A stretch of 9,618 nucleotides of DNA, from assembly GCA_028678635.1 (NCBI GenBank), contig JAJRDC010000072.1, forward strand, positions 1 through 9,618, in the 5' to 3' direction. This DNA is from Methanomicrobiales archaeon (GTDB taxonomy: Archaea; Halobacteriota; Methanomicrobia; Methanomicrobiales; JACTUA01). Below the pieces are notes generated by a model. It was not told the DNA's origin, searched no databases, and worked only from the letters and a program-made list of their open reading frames with translations. The translations under genes and the position numbers were made by a program. Numbering within the stretch: the first letter of the stretch is position 1; the number at the start of each line of letters is the position of its first letter. Shown here piece by piece: positions 6,056-9,618 of this stretch.

Positions 6056-6865
6056 ATGATGGATCCGATTCTTGTTGCAGGAATCCTGGTACTGACCGGG
6101 GCTGTGGCAGGCGTCTTTGCCGGCCTGATGGGAGTGGGCGGTGGGTTCCTGATGGTTCCGGTACAGTACGCCCTCCTGACGGCCTCCGGCATGGAGGGAA
6201 CACTGGCCACCCGGGTTGCATTCGGGACCAGCCTTGCCGTCATCCTTCCCACTGCTGTGGTCGCCACCTGGGGACATCACCGGAAAAGCGCCGTTGACTG
6301 GCAGGCAGCAGTTACGATGGGGCTTGCTGCCGTCGGTGGATCCCTCCTGGGGGGCACCCTCGCCTCGTTCACGCCGGGTCATGTCCTGCGGGCCATCTTT
6401 GGGGTGGTCCTCCTCCTGATGGCAGGGAGGATGCTCCTGGACCTCCGGGAGTGCAGCGAATGCCCCCTCCGCGGGGGCCTCCCCGAATACCTCCTGCTGG
6501 GATTCCTCATCGGGATGATCAGCGGCCTTGCCGGCATCGGGGGTGGGACGCTCGCTGTTCCCCTGATGGTGATCTTCCTGGGGTTCCCCATGTACCGTGC
6601 CGTCGGGACCTCTGCGGCCTGCCTGATCTTCTCGGCGGCGGGTGGGGTGACGGCCTATGCCTTCCACGGTGCCGGAGTCGCCGGCCTCCCTCCGGGGTCC
6701 CTGGGATACCTCTACCTGCCCTGGTGGGCACTCCTGGTGGTCACCACCATCCCCTTCACCCTGGCCGGGGTCCGGGGGGCGTATGTCCTGGGCCCTCAGC
6801 GGCTGAGGAAGATCTTTGCCCTGGTGCTGGCAGGGATCGCCCTCGCCATGTTCCTTACCGGTTAG
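6056..6865 (+). CDS. TauE/SafE (TSUP) family anion permease
   Basis: This is an integral membrane transporter of the TauE/SafE/TSUP family, whose members move sulfite, organosulfonates, sulfoacetate and related anions; the substrate here is unknown. The 269 residues show the family's two-fold repeat: GLMGVGGGFLMVP (23-35) and GLAGIGGGTLAVP (157-169), each followed by a VGTS or FGTS string (57-60, 183-186). By eye there are about eight hydrophobic segments, close to 7-24, 53-73, 84-102, 109-128, 144-165, 167-178, 184-205 and 219-262 (the last probably two). The loop between halves carries ECSECP, a CxxC (Cys133, Cys136). ATG 6056 or the next ATG at 6059 is the start; no strong ribosome site precedes either. 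It lies 92 bases after the cysteine hydrolase on the same strand, so co-transcription is plausible. Its 3' end overlaps the opposing amidohydrolase gene by 11 bases. Confidence 0.93.
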   Translation: MMDPILVAGILVLTGAVAGVFAGLMGVGGGFLMVPVQYALLTASGMEGTLATRVAFGTSLAVILPTAVVATWGHHRKSAVDWQAAVTMGLAAVGGSLLGGTLASFTPGHVLRAIFGVVLLLMAGRMLLDLRECSECPLRGGLPEYLLLGFLIGMISGLAGIGGGTLAVPLMVIFLGFPMYRAVGTSAACLIFSAAGGVTAYAFHGAGVAGLPPGSLGYLYLPWWALLVVTTIPFTLAGVRGAYVLGPQRLRKIFALVLAGIALAMFLTG

Positions 6866-7694
6866 GGCGCCGATCGTTCCCGGCTCGGGGGTCAGGGGTA
6901 TTCCCGGCACCTTCCCAGAACCCGAGGAGAACACCTTCGATCAAGTCCCTGAGTTCCCGGAGCCGCGGGCTCCCCGGTGCCGGTGCCCCACCAGGAACTG
7001 CGGCCCCGTAGAGGGCCCGGTTCACCTCGATCTGGATCCAGGGGGTCCCCCGCCGCCAGAAATGCATGAGGGAGACAAAGCCCCCGGCAAAGGGATCATT
7101 GAGCCGGACAGCCCCGGGATCAGGGAATTCCCGGGCAAATTCCCGGGAGACGGCCTGCAGCCATTCGGGGGGGCAGGTGGTGAGCTTTCCGGGGAGGGGA
7201 TTGCCCTCCGCATCCCCGTTGTTCCCCAGGCAGATGAGGGGCCGCTTTTTCCCGGCGTCACGGTGGGACGGGGGTCCCACGGGGAGCATCGTGTGACAGT
7301 CGATCCCCAGCCGGATCCTGCCGGTATCAAGCGACCGGTCGATCCCGTCGTGGAACGGGAAGTAGTGCCGGAGCAGCATCCGGTGGACCAGCGGGGGATC
7401 AGGGAACCTTCCCTCCCGGTACACCGCCCTCCCGTCCACGGTGCAGGTCTTCACAACGCCATCGGGGTGAGCCGGCGGGAGATGGTAGGGCGGCCGGTTC
7501 AGATCCACGATCAGGCGGGAGATGGAGGCGGCCGTCACCACCTCCGCCATGCGGAAGAGATCAAAGATCTCCAGGGTGCAGGGATCCGAGTAGTAGAGGA
7601 GATCTTCGGCAGTGAGGGCCACCCGTCCCCGGATCTCCTCCGGTACTTCCACACCACCGTGGGGAATGGAGATGAGGAAGGGGATGCGGTTCAT
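6855..7694 (-). CDS. N-formylglutamate amidohydrolase family protein
   Basis: This is a zinc-dependent-type amidase of the N-formylglutamate deformylase (FGase, HutG-like) family. The classic reaction splits N-formyl-L-glutamate to formate and glutamate as the last step of one histidine breakdown route. Features in its 279 residues: SIPHGG (9-14), SRLIVDLNR (59-67), GIDCHTM (130-136), CLGNNGD (155-161), NDPFAGGF (199-206) and IQIEVNRALY (220-229), with His/Asp/Glu at the expected metal and active-site places. No other histidine-degradation gene is in the window, so the true substrate may be another N-formyl or N-acyl amino acid. ATG 7694 lies 51 bases after the lipoprotein stop; the bases before it are pyrimidine-rich with no Shine-Dalgarno, suggesting coupling or a short leader from a weak GATAATC box near 7735. 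The C-terminus converges on the permease gene with an 11-base overlap. Confidence 0.9.
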   Translation of the reverse strand: MNRIPFLISIPHGGVEVPEEIRGRVALTAEDLLYYSDPCTLEIFDLFRMAEVVTAASISRLIVDLNRPPYHLPPAHPDGVVKTCTVDGRAVYREGRFPDPPLVHRMLLRHYFPFHDGIDRSLDTGRIRLGIDCHTMLPVGPPSHRDAGKKRPLICLGNNGDAEGNPLPGKLTTCPPEWLQAVSREFAREFPDPGAVRLNDPFAGGFVSLMHFWRRGTPWIQIEVNRALYGAAVPGGAPAPGSPRLRELRDLIEGVLLGFWEGAGNTPDPRAGNDRRPNR

Positions 7695-7745
7695 GAAAGA
7701 TGGTGGAGTGACACGACAGTTCTCCCCGAAAGCCGATTATCGCCC

Positions 7746-8501
7746 TCATATGGCGAGGCCGGTACACCGCCAGTTTACCTCTGAGTTTCCCGTCGCATCG
7801 TCCACCACGCAGGCCGGATTGCAGCCGGGTTTCGGTTCAGCCGGAGTGAGGTCGATCCACCAGGTACGGGTGACGGCGTTGTACTGCGGGGTACCTGAAG
7901 GCATGCCCACTGATGCACAGTCCCCGCCCTTTGCCAGTGCCAGGGCCTGGTCTGCCGTCAGGTTCGCACTGCTCCCCGTCTCTGCCACGCAGTATCCCAG
8001 GGCATCGGCGATGCCTGTGGGCGTATGGCAGGTCCAGCCTGCCGGGCAGCCGAACCCCGCGATGCCCCCGCACTCGCAGAGGGCCTCGCACATCATGGGA
8101 CAGGCGACGGCCGGTTTCCCGGCATTGTCCAGCTGGCACCGGCTGGAGCACTCGTTCCAGTGGCCCCGGGCCGCGGTGCAGAGCGCCTCGGTCATCTGGC
8201 TCCCGATCTCCTCGGTGAACGTGGGCCCGCCGGGCACCCGGCACTGGCGCGGGTAGCTCTCCATCACCGGGTAGCCTGCAGCCACGCACTCCTCAAATGT
8301 GTCGATCGCGGATGATCCCGGGCAGGGCTCCTCCCAGACCCTGAGGCACTTCCCCTTCGCCTCGCACCAGGAGTAGCCGGCCCCGGTGAGACACCCGTGT
8401 TCGTCCTTTCCGCCCCCAATGGGCTTCTCCACGGTGCAGCCTGCCGAGAGGAGAACCAGGGAGACGAGAACCCCAAGGATCAGGATTGATGATGGTTTCA
8501 C
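7746..8501 (-). CDS. Cys-rich lipoprotein with PepSY-like C-terminal domain
   Basis: Predicted to be an exported, lipid-anchored protein outside the membrane. Function is unknown. Starting from GTG 8501 (251 aa) gives a textbook lipoprotein signal: a hydrophobic run (about 5-18) and lipobox LSAGC with Cys22. A Shine-Dalgarno-like GGAAGGTG lies 6 bases before that GTG; a GTG at 8510 is possible but worse placed. The frame stays open upstream to 8825, but that stretch is low-quality Pro/Gly/Arg sequence overlapping the next gene. After Cys22 there are 20 more cysteines, an even number consistent with disulfides. Modules by eye: GCLTGAGYSWC…WEEPC (36-60); a segment around TFEECVAAG and ESYPRQC (68-100) seen in many secreted proteins; a dense Cys core (101-172, including CECGGIAGFGCPAGWTC) faintly like trypsin-inhibitor-like folds; and a C-terminal domain (181-250) with TWWIDL and GCNPACVV that I associate with PepSY-like archaeal lipoprotein ends. 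Module names are from memory of family resemblance. Confidence 0.8.
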   Translation of the reverse strand: MKPSSILILGVLVSLVLLSAGCTVEKPIGGGKDEHGCLTGAGYSWCEAKGKCLRVWEEPCPGSSAIDTFEECVAAGYPVMESYPRQCRVPGGPTFTEEIGSQMTEALCTAARGHWNECSSRCQLDNAGKPAVACPMMCEALCECGGIAGFGCPAGWTCHTPTGIADALGYCVAETGSSANLTADQALALAKGGDCASVGMPSGTPQYNAVTRTWWIDLTPAEPKPGCNPACVVDDATGNSEVNWRCTGLAI

Positions 8502-8559
8502 ACCGTTCACCTTCCAGAAAGCATGAACTTCTGCGGGAAAGAGGTTTGCGGTTCCCTGT

Positions 8560-8588
8560 CCGGCGGAGGGCCCGGGGCTCCGTTCCGG
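8560..8588 (-). other. GC-rich hairpin between channel and lipoprotein genes
   Basis: CCGG-CGGAG (8560-8568) pairs with CTCCG-tt-CCGG (8578-8588) around a nine-base G/C loop, in the 101-base gap between the two minus-strand genes. It lies 15 bases past the channel stop codon. A T tract is lacking, so it may mark a processing point or a weak terminator. No TATA box is clear in this gap. Confidence 0.3.
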
Positions 8589-8602
8589 ATGATTCCCATG
8601 CT

Positions 8603-9247
8603 TCAGGTCCTGTCGAGGTCCCGCGGGTTCCACCCTTCTGTCAGGAGGATCAGGGGCGGTACCAGGAGGTAGACAAGGGTGGATGCCCCGAATCCCAGAA
8701 GCGCCAGGAGGATACCGGCAAGGGAGACCACGGGGAGCACCAGGGCCCGCCTCCTCGACGCTGCAATCCGGGAATCGGTCACCTCGGGACTGACCAGGCG
8801 CCTGCCATCGGTGGCATAGAGCCACTGGAGAAACATCATGCCCCCGATCAGGAAGATATTCGTTTCAAAGACCATGGAAGAGAGCGGGATGTCGGGGTAG
8901 TCTCCTGCCAGGTCTGTGGAGAACGGGAGCAGGGCTACGAAGAGGAGGAGCAGGATATTCATCCAAATCATCCTCCGGTCCACGACCCGGAGGGCATGGA
9001 ACTGCATGTGGTGGGAGACCCAGAATGCGGCCAGGATGAGAAATGCCAGGGCGTAATGGAGAAACCCGGGGTAATTCTCCATGATGATGCGGGCTACCCC
9101 GGATGTACTTAGGACGCCCTGCGGCTCCGGGATGTCCAGGGTGGTCACGAGGAGCGTCATGGCAAAGGCAAAGATGCCGTCCGTCAGCGCCTCGATCCTT
9201 GCCTTCGTGAGCCCGAATAAGAGGTGTCCGGATTCCGATCCGCTCAT
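8603..9247 (-). CDS. TMEM175/DUF1211-family potassium channel-like membrane protein
   Basis: This is an integral membrane protein of the TMEM175 family (DUF1211). Prokaryotic members have one six-helix unit per chain, assemble as tetramers and conduct potassium. The 214 residues fit one unit. The signature first helix reads RIEALTDGIFAFAMTLL (17-33), with the conserved Arg17 and Asp23; the usual FSD is LTD here. The second signature is FWVSHHMQFHALRVVDR (75-91) leading into WMNILLLLFVALLPFST (95-111). Hydrophobic segments by eye: 24-38, 61-79, 95-110, 126-145, 168-185 and 187-203, six in all. ATG 9247 has only a weak AGGA 8 bases upstream. It lies 102 bases downstream of the RDD gene and 101 bases upstream of the lipoprotein gene on the same strand. 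Conductance and gating cannot be judged from this sequence. Confidence 0.92.
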   Translation of the reverse strand: MSGSESGHLLFGLTKARIEALTDGIFAFAMTLLVTTLDIPEPQGVLSTSGVARIIMENYPGFLHYALAFLILAAFWVSHHMQFHALRVVDRRMIWMNILLLLFVALLPFSTDLAGDYPDIPLSSMVFETNIFLIGGMMFLQWLYATDGRRLVSPEVTDSRIAASRRRALVLPVVSLAGILLALLGFGASTLVYLLVPPLILLTEGWNPRDLDRT

Positions 9248-9314
9248 GCCGGTTCCTGGTAGAGAGATGCACCCCGATCCCAGATGACCCTTCCGTACAG
9301 GATCGTGAGGACCG

Positions 9315-9338
9315 AAACGGAGGGGAATCCGTTTCCCC
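9315..9338 (-). other. Two overlapping, mutually exclusive hairpins
   Basis: AAACGGA (9315-9321) pairs perfectly with TCCGTTT (9328-9334) around GGGGAA. The same bases allow GGGGAA (9322-9327) to pair with TTCCCC (9333-9338) around a five-base loop. The two cannot form together. The site is 12 bases beyond the RDD stop codon and 68 bases before the channel gene start, so it could be a 3' end signal of the former or a leader element of the latter. Confidence 0.35.
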
Positions 9339-9349
9339 GCGGCCGCCGC

Positions 9350-9618
9350 TCACGGCATCCCGTACCAGACCAGGGAGATGGTCATAGCCAGGACCACCAG
9401 GAACAGAATAAGGGTGATGACTGCTGCTGCGAGACCGATGGCCATCCGGCGGCGGGGATCCGTGGCCGGTGACTCAAGGACCAGCGTGTCGGCCGCTAGA
9501 TCATGGAGACCCTGGTTCCACCGGGTCACCGCAATCATCGCCACGCCGGCACCGAGGGCGGCAAACGAGAGGATCTTCACCAGAAACCGGCCCACTGCAC
9601 GGGGAAGGGAGATGCCCG
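9350..9618 (-). CDS. RDD-family membrane protein, C-terminal part (5' end outside window)
   Basis: The frame runs open from the window edge to a TGA at 9350-9352, giving 88 visible residues. They begin GISLPRAVGRFLVKIL and continue to RWNQGLHDLAADTLV (about 32-46), matching the end of an RDD domain: an amphipathic RxLxRxLL stretch, the last RDD helix (about 16-30), then the conserved Q-G-x-H-D motif followed by a threonine/valine strand. RDD proteins are small multi-pass membrane proteins of largely unclear function; some are linked to ion homeostasis or exchange. The tail adds a charged linker (SPATDPRRR) and one extra hydrophobic helix (about 58-83). A GTG at 9595 could start an 81-residue protein, but it would cut the domain in the middle, so a partial gene is far more likely. 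Confidence 0.75.
   Translation of the reverse strand, partial: GISLPRAVGRFLVKILSFAALGAGVAMIAVTRWNQGLHDLAADTLVLESPATDPRRRMAIGLAAAVITLILFLVVLAMTISLVWYGMP

Noticed and set aside
5825..6934. Long minus-strand open frame opposite the hydrolase and permease genes
   Set aside because: It is rich in Gly, Pro, His, Gln and Arg with no recognisable motif, as expected from the reverse of GC-rich coding DNA. It overlaps two genes with clear family signatures.
6816..7784. Plus-strand open frame opposite the N-formylglutamate amidohydrolase
   Set aside because: Its composition is Pro/Gly/Arg-rich and without motifs, while the opposite strand holds all the amidohydrolase signatures.
8502..8825. 108-codon N-terminal extension of the lipoprotein frame
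   Set aside because: It overlaps the channel gene, is Pro/Gly/Arg-rich, and would bury a clear lipoprotein signal peptide. GTG 8501 with its own ribosome site is preferred.
9350..9595. Complete 81-residue two-helix protein starting at GTG 9595
   Set aside because: The frame continues open to the window edge and the residues upstream complete the RDD-domain pattern, so it is the end of a larger gene.
1..9618. CRISPR arrays, tRNAs, insertion sequences, integrase or att sites
   Set aside because: No regularly spaced repeats, tRNA-like cloverleaf, transposase frames or terminal inverted repeats were found on reading both strands.

Overview
The window is a GC-rich stretch that is probably from an archaeon, most likely a methanogen of the Methanomicrobia/Methanomicrobiales type. 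This rests on TATA-like boxes about 25 bases before inferred transcript starts, T-tract terminators, strong GGAGG-type ribosome sites, GTG starts, and gene families common in such genomes (PKD-bearing subtilases, Cys-rich lipoproteins, TMEM175 channels). No rRNA or marker gene confirms the assignment. There is no sign of a mobile element, CRISPR array or tRNA.

Plus strand, left to right: a DEAD-box RNA helicase (94-1581); a large secreted subtilisin-like protease with two PKD/beta-sandwich units (1873-4869); a 524-base gene-free interval with a sharp AT-rich promoter island followed by strongly structured GC-rich sequence (4870-5393); an isochorismatase-family cysteine hydrolase (5394-5963); and a TauE/SafE-type anion permease (6056-6865), probably read with the hydrolase.

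Minus strand, right to left: the C-terminal end of an RDD-family membrane protein that runs off the window (9350-9618), a TMEM175/DUF1211 potassium-channel-like protein (8603-9247), a Cys-rich lipoprotein (7746-8501), and an N-formylglutamate amidohydrolase (6855-7694) that overlaps the permease tail to tail by 11 bases. The four are closely spaced and co-directional, with an envelope theme, but the sequence does not prove a joint function.

The most interesting material is non-coding. The leader of the cysteine hydrolase carries an 11-pair stem that would bury its ribosome binding site while enclosing two small tetraloop hairpins. The leader of the protease has one anti-Shine-Dalgarno segment that can pair either with a decoy GGAGG or with the real site. 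Both look like candidate cis-acting translational switches. They do not match any riboswitch class I can recognise, and GC-rich DNA pairs easily by chance, so comparative data are needed.
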